From positions 1 to 64,000 of the forward strand of contig JAUIGE010000006.1 in the NCBI GenBank assembly GCA_030430205.1: 64,000 bases of DNA, written 5' to 3'. The notes under the pieces are model-generated. The model searched no databases, was not told the origin of the DNA, and saw only the letters and a program-made list of their open reading frames with translations. Shown here in pieces: positions 38,201 through 47,398 of the stretch. The position numbers and the translations under genes are program-made. The DNA comes from Bacteroidia bacterium (GTDB lineage Bacteria > Bacteroidota > Bacteroidia > J057). Numbering within the stretch: position 1 is the first letter of the stretch; every line of letters starts with the position of its first letter.

Positions 38201-39374
38201 ATTCACCCCCAGGGGCGGGCAAATCAGCCTGGAAGTACAGCTTGTCGGACAGGCCGAGGCCCCTACGAAGCTATCCATTGAGCTTACTGACTCAGGCACA
38301 GGCATAAGCGAAAATGAATTACAGCACCTGTTTGAAAGATTTTACCAGGGAAAGGATCATGTTCAGACAAATCAACTGAGCACGGGGATAGGTCTGGCGC
38401 TCAGCAAAGAGTTTGTGGATCTGCATAAGGGGGAGCTTCTGGTCCGTAGCAAAGCAGGGAAAGGCAGCACATTCACGATTTTATTACCCTTTGGCAAAGC
38501 GCACCTCAAGCCGGGAGAGATCGTCGAACAACGCATGGAAACCTCCACAGGGCCCGGGGAGTCCTTCCTGCTTCCCTCCCGGCTTTCTGAGGAAGCATTG
38601 CCCGCTGAAGCAGGCTTCAACAAGGAAGATACCCTTATCCTGCTTGTGGAAGACAATGATGACATGCGGGCCTTTATTCATCAACAGCTGACAGAAAAGT
38701 ACCAGGTGGTAGAAGCAATACATGGCAAGGAAGGCATGGAAAAAGCCATCGAAATCATCCCTGACCTGATCATCAGTGACCTGATGATGCCAGAGATGGA
38801 TGGGCTGGAGCTATGCCAGCTCGTCAAAAACGATGAACGGACCAGCCATATTCCGATCATCCTGCTCACGGCACGGGATGATATAGAATCAAGGCTGGCA
38901 GGACTTGAACAGGGCGCAGATGCCTATCTTTCCAAGCCTTTCAACCAGGCTGAATTGTTTATTCGGATCGAAAAAATGATCGAGATGCGCCGCAAATTGC
39001 AGGCGCGATATGCGAGTATCCTGCCGGAGGCAGCCGCTCCGGTAAAGAAAAATCTGATCGAAAATACTTTTCTCCAAAAGATATGGCAACTTCTGGAAGC
39101 GGAACTTGACAACCCCAATTTTACGATTCCTGATTTGTGTGAAAAACTCAACATCAGTCAGTCTCAACTGTATCGAAAGGTAAAGGCAATTACCGGCAAA
39201 TCCATTGCAGCCTATATTCGCTCCATCCGCCTGGAACACGGTAGAAAAATACTGATCGAAACCGACAAAAGCATAGCAGAAACCGCCTATGCAGTAGGGT
39301 TCAATGATCCTTCCTATTTTTCCCGTTCCTTTTCTGAAGAATTTGGCTTCCCTCCTTCTGACTTTCGTAAATAG
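35238..39374 (+). CDS. Hybrid two-component system regulator (propeller sensor, kinase, receiver, AraC output)
   Basis: 1378 residues in one polypeptide. Signal peptide 1-21; periplasmic Reg_prop propellers (e.g. SIHEDSKGFIWFGT, SLYEDADGVMWVGT, LHIDQEGILWMASYG) up to about 690; a Y_Y_Y-type beta sandwich (about 700-780); a membrane helix (about 790-808); coiled coil; kinase with H869 (NVSHEFRTPL), N box NLLSNAFKFTP, G1 DSGTGIS, G2 STGIGLALSKEF; receiver with D1181 (LIISDLMMP) and K-containing YLSKPF; C-terminal AraC-type double helix-turn-helix (about 1280-1378). Such HTCS proteins sense extracellular ligands, usually glycan fragments, and activate nearby genes. Its place between giant genes 3 and 4 makes those the best candidate targets. 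A close paralogue begins at 62549. Confidence 0.95.
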   Translation: MNQGKFVIFISMLLGSFVTFGQDFLATVRHYGVSDGLSQREVYSIHEDSKGFIWFGTKFGLNRFDGYHFKWYSREKNGLSSNTIHYIMEDAAHRLWLFEGDSWYHKTPHTQISVFDANQEKAIDIPETKNLLEARTLTGYLSSPSLSLYFSHARTLIHYRPETGFQSYPFSVPGDFQIQYYAHDDHIWGVKDKKSLVEMDTLGKVISQIPLGSLAKEDTWIKIKGEDKDGLLLFTVFYNQNSPLGKSKHELFKVDRNGNFTYPNEQIGLAHVYPPIWGGGYFYQPQRELFWYKVSPYFFAFNQEKGVIYDFSLTYPNLSNTQIHQVYFDKSDRIWMGNTEGLYQINLNLNPFQRILFQNPLDQSPAKQISCRGLWIEDNILHINSYSGVFTYNLADKSVTKRPYYKGLYKGKSDVIFYDPLAVKKDRNGNFWYGEERLIKRDSINQLSSYESDESQSFEIWSLYEDADGVMWVGTSLGLMYLDIASGKLLNWHQDVDKQKIWAFVEAPGGDSCYLATYRGVYVFEPRSGKLRLLSDPADKTGLLQADIRHLHIDQEGILWMASYGSGLIKWDRKQGLIRNYTLADGLANNNLYAVYEDAQHNLWMSSDYGIIAFNKQTRTTKGYLLEDGITDNEFNSISHFQAADGQLFFGGLNGITAFYPTLLPFEQDTVIHRLQITDFKKYDIGVDSVINLTQAINRDSRIVMKPGERFFEIEFSLLSFDEPDLIRYSYTIEGLDNNWHQMLKRSLQISGLPYGEYTLRVKGLPNGQFSAQELLIPIQVIQPFYTQGWFITGVILLFIGLVFGWYKVRTRNLLHRQIRLEKQVKARTFQIQEAQKLQAVQNQQLAKQAEELKELDTLKSRFFANVSHEFRTPLTLILGPLESIISRSREEKTKKELSNMRQHAQSLLNLISRLLDLSKLEAGKMELQAKSEDIIPLLRRTFYAFESLAMDKEIQLTFVSASPAIELYFDAEKIQSVLMNLLSNAFKFTPRGGQISLEVQLVGQAEAPTKLSIELTDSGTGISENELQHLFERFYQGKDHVQTNQLSTGIGLALSKEFVDLHKGELLVRSKAGKGSTFTILLPFGKAHLKPGEIVEQRMETSTGPGESFLLPSRLSEEALPAEAGFNKEDTLILLVEDNDDMRAFIHQQLTEKYQVVEAIHGKEGMEKAIEIIPDLIISDLMMPEMDGLELCQLVKNDERTSHIPIILLTARDDIESRLAGLEQGADAYLSKPFNQAELFIRIEKMIEMRRKLQARYASILPEAAAPVKKNLIENTFLQKIWQLLEAELDNPNFTIPDLCEKLNISQSQLYRKVKAITGKSIAAYIRSIRLEHGRKILIETDKSIAETAYAVGFNDPSYFSRSFSEEFGFPPSDFRK

Positions 39375-39763
39375 CTGAATTAAAGCTATTTGTGGCCAAA
39401 AATATTCTATCCCCATATAGTCCCATTTCCAAACACATCCTCTTTGACCAATAAGTCCATGCATTTGCATGATAACTCCATGCCTGTTTAAGCTGATTTC
39501 ACGACCTTTCCGATATAATATATCTGCGAGTGGAGATGTATCAGGGACAATATTTTCAATTCATCTAAGAGGGTACTTTCCTATATCTATAAAGCTATAG
39601 GAAACCATACTTGTTTTTGTAACCAAATCAGCACCTGGCTTTTTGCCTTTTACAAGGACGCAGAAGCCAAAAGGGATAGCTATGTTCCTTTCTATTGTAT
39701 TGTTTTTTAGGGGTCCAGGTGTTACCGTATTAAAGGGCTCATTACCAATAATTTTCGAAAAAA
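39375..39763. promoter_or_regulatory. 389-bp spacer with two palindromes upstream of giant gene 4
   Basis: No credible gene. Contains a perfect inverted repeat TTTCCTATA / TATAGGAAA (39577-39585, 39596-39604; 10-bp gap) about 160 bp upstream of the start, and catgca-tt-tgcatg at 39458-39471. Either could be a regulator site. No terminator with a T run was found after the regulator gene. Confidence 0.45.
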
Positions 39764-42700
39764 ATGAAAAACATCAACAAACGCTTATTTTACCCGCCTG
39801 ATCACCTATGGGATAGGTGGATGCACAAAATCAGGCTTCCTCTTTTTCTCCTGATAGGCCTGATAGGAGCCTCAGGTGTACTGCATGCAGAGGGAGAAGG
39901 GGATGATCCTACCAAGGTTAATTTTTTCTTAAGTGCCTCACAATTGACCAGTGACTACTATATCACGACATCCTGGAGTGGCGGTCTTCCCAGTGGAAAC
40001 TGTGAATGCTCCAACAGTGCCCAGTTCATCGATGCCTATGTTGGGGGGTATTATACCGGGACCCGCCTTTTTCACCATAATTATACGAGCAGTAGAAATT
40101 CAGGCTCTTTTACCTATGAGGTGGGGCCCTCATATGATGAGAACTGGTATTATAACTTTTGGTATGATGGACGGGAGATTGCTTCGGGCTGTCTGACCTG
40201 CTCAGGAGGTATCTGTGAAAGAAGTTGTAACAATAGTGAAAGGGTTCTGGATGGGTCTGGCAATCCCGTTTTCGAAAGAGCCAGAACCGCGGCTATTTAC
40301 AACCCAAGTAACCTAAATGCTTCAGATACGGAGGGAGAAGGATCTCTCCTAAACCGGATTATTCTCACCTGGGACAAAGGCACAGATATCCCGGCCAATC
40401 AGGTGGGCTACAAGATTTATCGCAATGGCTCGCTCATTAAGACAATCGCTGTAGGAGATGTGAGCTATACATTTACGGATAGTTTACTCACTGCTGATAC
40501 CGACTACAGCTACCGGGTAAGCACTTATACCAATGATTGGGGCTACCATGAATCTACGGGGAGCAGCAGTACCGGCCGTACGCTTTCACTGGGCTTAAGT
40601 GCTTCACAGGGTACTTATACCAACAAAGTGAAAGTTACCTGGAACAGCATCTCTACCTCTGCCGATAATATCCGCATTTTGCGTGTGGTGCCGCTTCCCC
40701 TTAGGAATGCCCAAACAGCCCAAAAAGGGCATATCGAGGAACTAGCCATCCTGAATAAACACGCTGAATCCTATACCGATACAGATGTGATTCCGGGATT
40801 TTCCTATACCTACCATATCAATCCAATCGGACCTGATGGCTCCACTATTCAGTCCTTCAATACGGTTGGCTGGATGAGGCCTAATGGTACAATTAAAGGA
40901 AAGGTTGTTTCCAGAGGGGGTGCAGGGGTACAAAACGTTTTGATAACGGTCAATTACGCTTCATCCTTAGCTGCACTAAAAGCCCCTGCCAGCTCTAATT
41001 ATAACGCGCCCTTCACCGCGATCACAGATGTGGACGGCTATTATGAAATCCGAAATATCTATTATTTCGACAGCGCACGCTTCTCCATCACGCCTTCCTA
41101 TTCAGGTCATGGCTTCACGCCTACCCAGTCTTTCCGGATACTGGATATAAATTCACGGACCCAGTCCAATGTGGACTTTACCGATACCACAGCCATCACG
41201 GTTGGCGGCTTTGTCCACTTTCAGGATCCTTCTAACTTTGGCGCATCGGGTACAGATTGCGGGGTGGAAGGTGCCGCCATCACCATCGACGGAGTCGATT
41301 ATGGTATCCGATCCGATAATACGGGCCACTGGTCTTATGCCCTGACGGATTCGGGAAACTATGATTTTGATGTCTATTTCAAGCATCATCAATTTGCCGT
41401 AAGATCTGTCAATCTCAATATTGGCAGAGACAAGACAGATATAGACTTCCTGGATATGCAGGTGGATTCTATCCGGGTGCGCGTACAGGATGGCTGCCAA
41501 AATCCGCTACTTACCGTCAGCACACAGGGAGCTGGCAGCATAGAGCCTAAAATCCGGGTGGTCCATCAAAAAGGGCAGGCCTGTTTCAATGGACTCTACA
41601 GTGTGGATGCCAGTGGCTATGCCACGATTGTCCTGCCTGCAAGCAGCTTCAACCTGACAGTGGATAATACCATGGGGCAGCAGCACCTCATATTTCAGGG
41701 CGTGCAGCGCGCACAGCTCGATACCATTTCTTATAGCTTTGACCTGACGGTCCGGGACTCTAGCAAGAGGATTACGAGAGATACCGTCTGGACCCGGAAC
41801 CCTCCGCAGACCCTTCCCAATGGTGTCGTCATACCGGGAGACACCACATTTGTGGCAAGGGAAGATACCCTGACCCGCTCACTCGACTGGCGGGCAGACT
41901 TTGTGTATTTTGGACCCTTTGATGTCACGGTCTATTGGGAAGATGGAGGTGCTGATGTATACCTTGACTGTAATACAGATGGCGCTTCTATGGGTGATTC
42001 GGTCATCGTGGTGGAGTCCGGCGTCCGCTATCCTCTCTCGATTGAAATCCGCGACCAGGCGGCAGGCTGTCTGGTAGACACGGGTTCGATCAAGATTTGG
42101 GACTTTATCAGTGACCGGGAAAACACGCCGGTAGTCCTGCCTATCCAAAATGGCCATGCCTTTTACCAGATGGAAGCCGGCCTTCCCAATGTAGCCGGAG
42201 GCGGCAACTTCCCTTATCAGAAATATTTTTATACCCAGACCTCCGCCGGTGCCCGAAGCAATGTCCCACACGACTGGTGGGGCCTCGTGACTGGTGCCCG
42301 CCAATTGACGCCGACCTTTACCAGCCGCTCTCCGGAGTTACCCAGCCTTGTCGTGCATGATCCTCCCGGCGATGCCAGTTTTGCTTATATAGAAAAAGGC
42401 TCCAGCTATACCTACCATGAAAATACTTCCTATGAGATTTCAGGTTCAGGTGGTGTATATGTTGACTTAACGTTTGGTGCTGCTGTAAAAACCCCTTTTA
42501 CTTCTCAGAAAGCGGGGATCAATTTGCAGGTTGAGCTGGATGCGGGGCGCGAAAATTTTGACAATACAGGCTACGAAAATACGCTGACCTTTACCCAGAC
42601 TTTCTCCACTTCTGCAGACCCGCTATTTACCGGGAATGACGGGGATGTCTATATCGGAAAAGCTACCAACCAGCAATTTGCCATCGCAAAAGTACTGACT

Positions 42701-45700
42701 TACAACCAATCGGCCAGCTGTGAGGCAGATGTAAGCGATGAGCCATCCATGTATACCATCGGCATTGCCACGACCTTCATCTATACAGAGAAGCATATCA
42801 AGGAGACCCTGATTCCACAGATACAATACCTGGAGGAAATCTTACGGATTCAGGCAGCGGCAACAAGCAGCCCTGCTGAGGCTCAGGAATTGATTGCTGA
42901 AGCAGATTCTTTTGGATTTGATTCACGCAACTGGGAGCGAATCCTGGCAAAGGTGGATACCGCACGAACGCTGGATGCTGTTTTTGTTGAAAATATTTCC
43001 TTCAGCGCAGGCGCGGATTATGAGAAAGTAGCGGAAGTGGAAACTGTAACTGGAGGAAGCTATGAATACACCGAGTTTGTGGACATCGCTACCAATATTG
43101 GCGCAAAATTCGAAGCAGAAGCTGTCGGTTGGGCTGAAAACAATGTGGGAATTGCGGCCAAGTTCCGGCATTCCTTCACCAAAGATACCGGCAGAGATAC
43201 TGCCAGGACCTTCAATGTAGGTTATGTGCTTTCAGATGTCACGCTGGGGGACTTCTTCAGCGTCGATATACTGGATGACGTCACCTTTGGTGTACCTGCC
43301 TTCCGGCTTTTTGCCGGAACCAGTGCATGTCCCCATGAGCCTGGCACCCAGGCCCGTGACCGGGCAAAGATAGAGGTTTTACCTCCCGTACTTGACAACA
43401 TCCCCAATGGCGGCACGGGCAACTATGTAGCCTACCTGACCAACGAAAGTGAAAGCCAGGAAGGCAGGGAGTATGGCGTGCGCGTCATCCCCGAATCCAA
43501 CCCCAATGGCGCCATTGTCAAAATTGGCGGCCAACAGATCAACAACAGTTCTGCTAATTTCTCCATCGACGCTTTCCAGACCGTTTCTATTGCCTTCACC
43601 GTAGAGCAGGGACCACTTGCCTACAATTACGACAGCATCGCTATCGAGATCTTCCCTCCCTGCGAGTTTGAACTCGACAATGTCACCAATGGTGATGTGG
43701 TCTGGATTACTGCCAACTTCCAGAGTGAGTGTACCCATGTATCCCTCAATGAGCCCGTACAGGGCTGGCTCGTCAATGCCACCAGCAACGATCAGTTGCT
43801 CTTTGACTTTGCCGGATACGACCTCAATAATCCTTACTTTCAGAGCCTCACCATTGAGTACAAACCCAATGGACAGGGTTGGCTGGCGGGTCCTACCATC
43901 CCAAGAGACAGCATCGTAGATGTCATCTACACCTATCTCCTGGATGTGAGTGGCTATCCCGATGGTGCTTATACCATGCGCGCAAGAGCCAATTGTGGTT
44001 CAGGTAAAGGCGTAACCTACTCCAGTGCCGTAAGCGGGCTGATTGCCCGTAACTCCATCGGCCCATTTGGCAAGCCAACGCCTTCAGACGGCTTCCTCCG
44101 CCTGGGACAGGACATCTCTATTGCCTTTGACAAGTCGATCGACTGTGCCTCTGCTACGGCTGCCCTGAATGCAGGCAACATCACCTTGATGAACACCGAA
44201 GACAGCACCTTTTACCCGCTGACCGTTCAGTGTAATGGAAATCAGGGACGTCTTATCCTTGTTCCGACCATTGACCTCTTTGCTATGCCGGAACTGGAAG
44301 ATGTGATCCTGGTGGCTTCTGTGAAAGGCATCAAAGACAACCAGAACAACAGCCAGGACTACCCCATCACCTGGGCATTTAAAGTCAATGCCAGCCCCGT
44401 AAACTGGGATCCGGATACCCTCAATGTAGCGCTAGCTGTGGGCTATACCCATACCATCAGCAGCAGGCTGAAAAATACCTCTGTGCTGAGCAAAGCTTTC
44501 ACCATCGAGCAGTATCCCGTCTGGCTTACCCCAACCATCCTTTCAGGCTCTGTCCTTTCTGATGGGGAGTATGAAGTCAACTTCCTGGTAGATCCGGGAC
44601 TGCCTGTGGGTGTGTATTTTGATACCGTGGTAGCTATGGTCAATGGATGGCCGGAGAACCTGATCATCAATTATGAGGCGCTGGCCGTACCACCCAACTG
44701 GAGCGTAGACCCCAGCAATTATACCTACTCGATGAGCGTGGTGGCTGTTTTCAGCCTTGACCAGACAGATACCAATCTGTCGAGAGATGATCGCGACCTG
44801 GTCGCCGCCATCGTCAATGGCGAGATCAGGGGCCTTGCCCAATTGGAGTATGTAGAACGATTTAACAAATACATGGCCTTCCTGACGGTGTATTCCAATA
44901 TCATCGCCAATGAGGAAGTTCACTTCAGTTTGTGGAGAGCTTCCAATGGGGTAGAATTCCGCGCAGGTGAGAGTCTGTATTTCAACGACAACCAGGTATA
45001 TGGCCGCATAGGCGATCCCCAGGTATTCCATACCGATGGAGTGTACCAGAATATCCCCCTGAAAAAAGGCTGGAACTGGATTTCCATCAATGTGGATAAT
45101 CCTGACATGACAGTCGCCAACCTGCTGAGTTCTCTGGGCTCATCCCTGGTCGGCAATGATATCACCATCAAGCGGAAAGATGGACAAACGGCTCAGTTTA
45201 CGCAGATCGCTACGCCTATCATCTTCGGTAACCAGTGGTCCGGGCCTTTGGCTCAGCTGGATAATAAGCAGGGCTACATGCTTCACCTTTCTGATGCACC
45301 TGACACCTTGCGTGTACCGGGAACACCTATCACTAACTTCTCCAATATAGATGTATTGAATGGGTGGAACTGGATCGGCTTTCAGCCGCAGTATGTGCAG
45401 GCAGTAGGGACGGCGCTCAACTCTGTCAACCCTCGCAACAAGGACCTGGTCAAAAGTCAGACTGCCTTCAGTGAGTACCACAGAGGCTGGAATACCTGGT
45501 ATGGTCCCCTCCAGTTTATGGAGCCGGGCAAAGGCTACAAACTCAATCTCACCAGCACCCAGACCTACAATGACCTGCTGTACAGCGCACGCCTTGGCAA
45601 AGACGATTATGAGGTAGACCATACCCGCTTTGAAAGCAGCATGACCATCGTAGCCAGTATGGGTTTTGAAGATGAGATGGCTGTAAGCAGAGGCCAGTTG

Positions 45701-46237
45701 GATCGCGAAAGGCTCTTGATTGGTGCTTTTGTAGATGATACTTGCCGGGGCTATGGCTACCTGGAGTGGGTGGAGTTTATCGACGATTACCGTGCGACTT
45801 TCTCTGTACATGGCAACCTCGACGATGTCGGTCGCAAGATGAGCTTCCGTGTATACGATAGCTATTCCGGTCAGGAGTTTTTATCTCCTAACAGCCCGGA
45901 GACCTACATCAGCGACTACTTCCTGGGCGAAGTGAAGCAGCCTTATGTGCTCTTCGACCGTCTCGCCCTGCCGGAGGCAGGCTACTACCTGGAGCAAAAC
46001 TACCCGAATCCTTATGATTCGAAGACGACGATCCGCTTTATCCTGCCGGAGGCAGGTCAGGTGAAGCTGACTGTCTTTGATCAGTTTGGCAAAACTGTGA
46101 AGGTGTTGATCGACGAAGAACTCACCGCCGGTGAGCATACAGCTATCTTTGAGGCAGCCAAGCTGCCGAGTGGTGTATATCACTATACGATTGAGGCCGG
46201 AGAGTTTCGGGCTAGTCGGAAGATGGTGAAGATGTAG
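39764..46237 (+). CDS. Giant T9SS-secreted surface protein, paralogue 4
   Basis: 2157 residues. Signal peptide about 1-43 with a long charged n-region (core LPLFLLIGLIGASG, end LHA), then an acidic start EGEGDDP shared in type with copy 5. Head about 44-180 with CEC and GCLTC/GICERSC cysteines; Fn3-like, transthyretin-like and beta-rich regions as in the other copies, HDPPGDASFAY near 866; Ig-like domain; modules A, B, B', A'; sorting domain in the last 87 residues, ending KMVKM. Unlike the other four it lacks the WENNGNL block after FPPCEFEL, a small deletion. Its centre groups with copies 1 and 5, its A-B modules with 1 and 3, and its 3' flank with 3 and 5. It stands about 390 bp after the hybrid regulator. 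Confidence 0.9.
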   Translation: MKNINKRLFYPPDHLWDRWMHKIRLPLFLLIGLIGASGVLHAEGEGDDPTKVNFFLSASQLTSDYYITTSWSGGLPSGNCECSNSAQFIDAYVGGYYTGTRLFHHNYTSSRNSGSFTYEVGPSYDENWYYNFWYDGREIASGCLTCSGGICERSCNNSERVLDGSGNPVFERARTAAIYNPSNLNASDTEGEGSLLNRIILTWDKGTDIPANQVGYKIYRNGSLIKTIAVGDVSYTFTDSLLTADTDYSYRVSTYTNDWGYHESTGSSSTGRTLSLGLSASQGTYTNKVKVTWNSISTSADNIRILRVVPLPLRNAQTAQKGHIEELAILNKHAESYTDTDVIPGFSYTYHINPIGPDGSTIQSFNTVGWMRPNGTIKGKVVSRGGAGVQNVLITVNYASSLAALKAPASSNYNAPFTAITDVDGYYEIRNIYYFDSARFSITPSYSGHGFTPTQSFRILDINSRTQSNVDFTDTTAITVGGFVHFQDPSNFGASGTDCGVEGAAITIDGVDYGIRSDNTGHWSYALTDSGNYDFDVYFKHHQFAVRSVNLNIGRDKTDIDFLDMQVDSIRVRVQDGCQNPLLTVSTQGAGSIEPKIRVVHQKGQACFNGLYSVDASGYATIVLPASSFNLTVDNTMGQQHLIFQGVQRAQLDTISYSFDLTVRDSSKRITRDTVWTRNPPQTLPNGVVIPGDTTFVAREDTLTRSLDWRADFVYFGPFDVTVYWEDGGADVYLDCNTDGASMGDSVIVVESGVRYPLSIEIRDQAAGCLVDTGSIKIWDFISDRENTPVVLPIQNGHAFYQMEAGLPNVAGGGNFPYQKYFYTQTSAGARSNVPHDWWGLVTGARQLTPTFTSRSPELPSLVVHDPPGDASFAYIEKGSSYTYHENTSYEISGSGGVYVDLTFGAAVKTPFTSQKAGINLQVELDAGRENFDNTGYENTLTFTQTFSTSADPLFTGNDGDVYIGKATNQQFAIAKVLTYNQSASCEADVSDEPSMYTIGIATTFIYTEKHIKETLIPQIQYLEEILRIQAAATSSPAEAQELIAEADSFGFDSRNWERILAKVDTARTLDAVFVENISFSAGADYEKVAEVETVTGGSYEYTEFVDIATNIGAKFEAEAVGWAENNVGIAAKFRHSFTKDTGRDTARTFNVGYVLSDVTLGDFFSVDILDDVTFGVPAFRLFAGTSACPHEPGTQARDRAKIEVLPPVLDNIPNGGTGNYVAYLTNESESQEGREYGVRVIPESNPNGAIVKIGGQQINNSSANFSIDAFQTVSIAFTVEQGPLAYNYDSIAIEIFPPCEFELDNVTNGDVVWITANFQSECTHVSLNEPVQGWLVNATSNDQLLFDFAGYDLNNPYFQSLTIEYKPNGQGWLAGPTIPRDSIVDVIYTYLLDVSGYPDGAYTMRARANCGSGKGVTYSSAVSGLIARNSIGPFGKPTPSDGFLRLGQDISIAFDKSIDCASATAALNAGNITLMNTEDSTFYPLTVQCNGNQGRLILVPTIDLFAMPELEDVILVASVKGIKDNQNNSQDYPITWAFKVNASPVNWDPDTLNVALAVGYTHTISSRLKNTSVLSKAFTIEQYPVWLTPTILSGSVLSDGEYEVNFLVDPGLPVGVYFDTVVAMVNGWPENLIINYEALAVPPNWSVDPSNYTYSMSVVAVFSLDQTDTNLSRDDRDLVAAIVNGEIRGLAQLEYVERFNKYMAFLTVYSNIIANEEVHFSLWRASNGVEFRAGESLYFNDNQVYGRIGDPQVFHTDGVYQNIPLKKGWNWISINVDNPDMTVANLLSSLGSSLVGNDITIKRKDGQTAQFTQIATPIIFGNQWSGPLAQLDNKQGYMLHLSDAPDTLRVPGTPITNFSNIDVLNGWNWIGFQPQYVQAVGTALNSVNPRNKDLVKSQTAFSEYHRGWNTWYGPLQFMEPGKGYKLNLTSTQTYNDLLYSARLGKDDYEVDHTRFESSMTIVASMGFEDEMAVSRGQLDRERLLIGAFVDDTCRGYGYLEWVEFIDDYRATFSVHGNLDDVGRKMSFRVYDSYSGQEFLSPNSPETYISDYFLGEVKQPYVLFDRLALPEAGYYLEQNYPNPYDSKTTIRFILPEAGQVKLTVFDQFGKTVKVLIDEELTAGEHTAIFEAAKLPSGVYHYTIEAGEFRASRKMVKM
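39803..39819 (+). other. Coding hairpin early in giant gene 4
   Basis: Perfect 7-bp stem cacctat / ataggtg with loop ggg, 40-56 nt after the start codon, encoding the HLWDRW segment ahead of the signal-peptide core. Confidence 0.5.
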
Positions 46238-46278
46238 GAGAGGCGGGAAGCGGGAAGCGAGAGGCGGGACGTGAGACA

Positions 46279-46323
46279 GGAGAGGATAAAAGGATTTTAC
46301 GGTCCTTTTGTCCTCTCTTTTTT
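46279..46323 (+). terminator. Terminator of giant gene 4
   Basis: Stem agaggataaaagga (46281-46294) with tccttttgtcctct (46303-46316), 8-nt loop, then a T run. Nearly the same terminator follows giant gene 5 (54032-54077), so the two genes share a duplicated 3' flank. Confidence 0.9.
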
Positions 46324-46456
46324 GGGGCTTGATCAAAGGTGAAAGGTTGAAAATAGGGAACTATGTGTAAGAGAGAATTGACGCAGGTTCTCGCTGGTTT
46401 GACTGATTTTCAATGTTAAGAGGCTTGTTTTTGATGAAAGCTTGCTGATAGGGAGG

Positions 46457-46490
46457 TCTTATATGAACCTCTACGGCTTATATGGTTTTT
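46457..46490 (+). repeat. Dispersed TATATG-type short repeat, copy 2
   Basis: Contains cttatatgaacctctacgg and ttatatggtttt; matches 56061-56097 closely and, in inverted orientation, 7114-7139. It lies in the 304-bp gap between the giant gene 4 stop and the pseudogene; the rest of that gap holds the terminator and no gene. Confidence 0.65.
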
Positions 46491-46541
46491 TGTATACTTT
46501 TAGCAAAAAACAGCCATTGAAGACGCGTCTATTATTTCTCT

Positions 46542-47237
46542 TTGCTGCTAGCAGCCTATTTGCTACTTGGATTTCAATTTGTTTATGCTCAGGTAGACAG
46601 CCTGTTGTTGGTAATTCAGCAAAATAAGCCTTCCGATAAAATACATGCCTATTTTGAGTTGGGCAGGCGTTTCAGCAGAAACATACCTGATTCAGCTTTA
46701 TGGTATCTGAATGAAGGGATTTCTCTGGCTGAAAAAGAAAAAGACAAGCATAGCATGATTCCCCTTTTTCTTGTCAAAGGCAATATTTTGAGAGACCAAG
46801 GGAAGTTCCCACTAGCCCATGATGCATTTGAGCGATGGTATGAACTTGCCAATCATTTTGAGGGAAATAAGGCTTTTGCACGCTATTATTACAACTATGG
46901 CATTCTCCTGAAAAAACAAGGAAAGTAGAATGAGGCGCTTGAATACTACCAGAAAAGTATCCCTTATTACCAAAAGGAAAATGACCTACGCGGAGCAGGT
47001 AGAATCGCTAATAGTATAGTCAGCGAACCGCACCAGGCGCGCATCCTCACCGATGAGGATTGGCAAACTTTTCGCCAATTGTTCGATGAAGTCCACAAGA
47101 CATTCCTGGCGAACCTGGTAGAAAACTATCCCCTTCTCAGCAAAGCAGATCGCCGCCTGCTTTCTCTAATGAAGCTAAAGCTTGATACAAGCCGCATGGC
47201 AGAAATGCTTGAAGATAGAGAAGCATTAGACAAATAA
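46542..47237 (+). pseudogene. Degraded TPR-LuxR-type transcriptional regulator
   Basis: Codons 1-128 encode a signal peptide (FQFVYAQ end) and TPR repeats typical of Bacteroidota TPR sensors. A TAG stop at 46926-46928 interrupts the frame, but the same frame continues for 102 more codons: another TPR (NEALEYYQKSIPYYQKEND), then an abrupt switch after NSI to the conserved pre-HTH region of TPR-LuxR regulators (ILTDEDWQTFRQLFDEVH, LLSKADRRLLSLMKLKLDTSRMAEML). The membrane helix and coiled coil expected between them are missing, and so is the recognition helix (the usual IS..SV.KAR). So there are at least three lesions: nonsense codon, internal deletion, C-terminal truncation. It is probably a dead regulator of the giant array; the first 128 residues could still be made and exported. 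Confidence 0.8.
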
Positions 47238-47295
47238 CAAACTGATAGTCAGCCATTTATCTAGCTGGCTATTTTTTTGTCCCCCTTTTTGTCCG

Positions 47296-47321
47296 AGCTG
47301 TTTTTTGAAATAAAAACAGCT
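47296..47321 (+). other. Perfect 10-bp hairpin upstream of giant gene 5
   Basis: agctgttttt / aaaaacagct with a 6-nt loop, about 80 bp before the start codon. It may terminate transcripts from the pseudogene or act in the 5' leader of giant gene 5. A weaker agcca/tggct hairpin followed by a T run lies at about 47252-47278. Confidence 0.55.
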
Positions 47322-47398
47322 GTGAGCTAGGTTGGAGCCAGTTCAGGAGAAACCATGTTGAATCCTTCCTTTTCTATTCATCTGAAAATACCAACTAC

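Noticed and set aside
46442-46627. Short plus-strand frame before the TPR pseudogene
   Set aside because: Its first half is the dispersed TATATG repeat and the rest overlaps the pseudogene in another frame.
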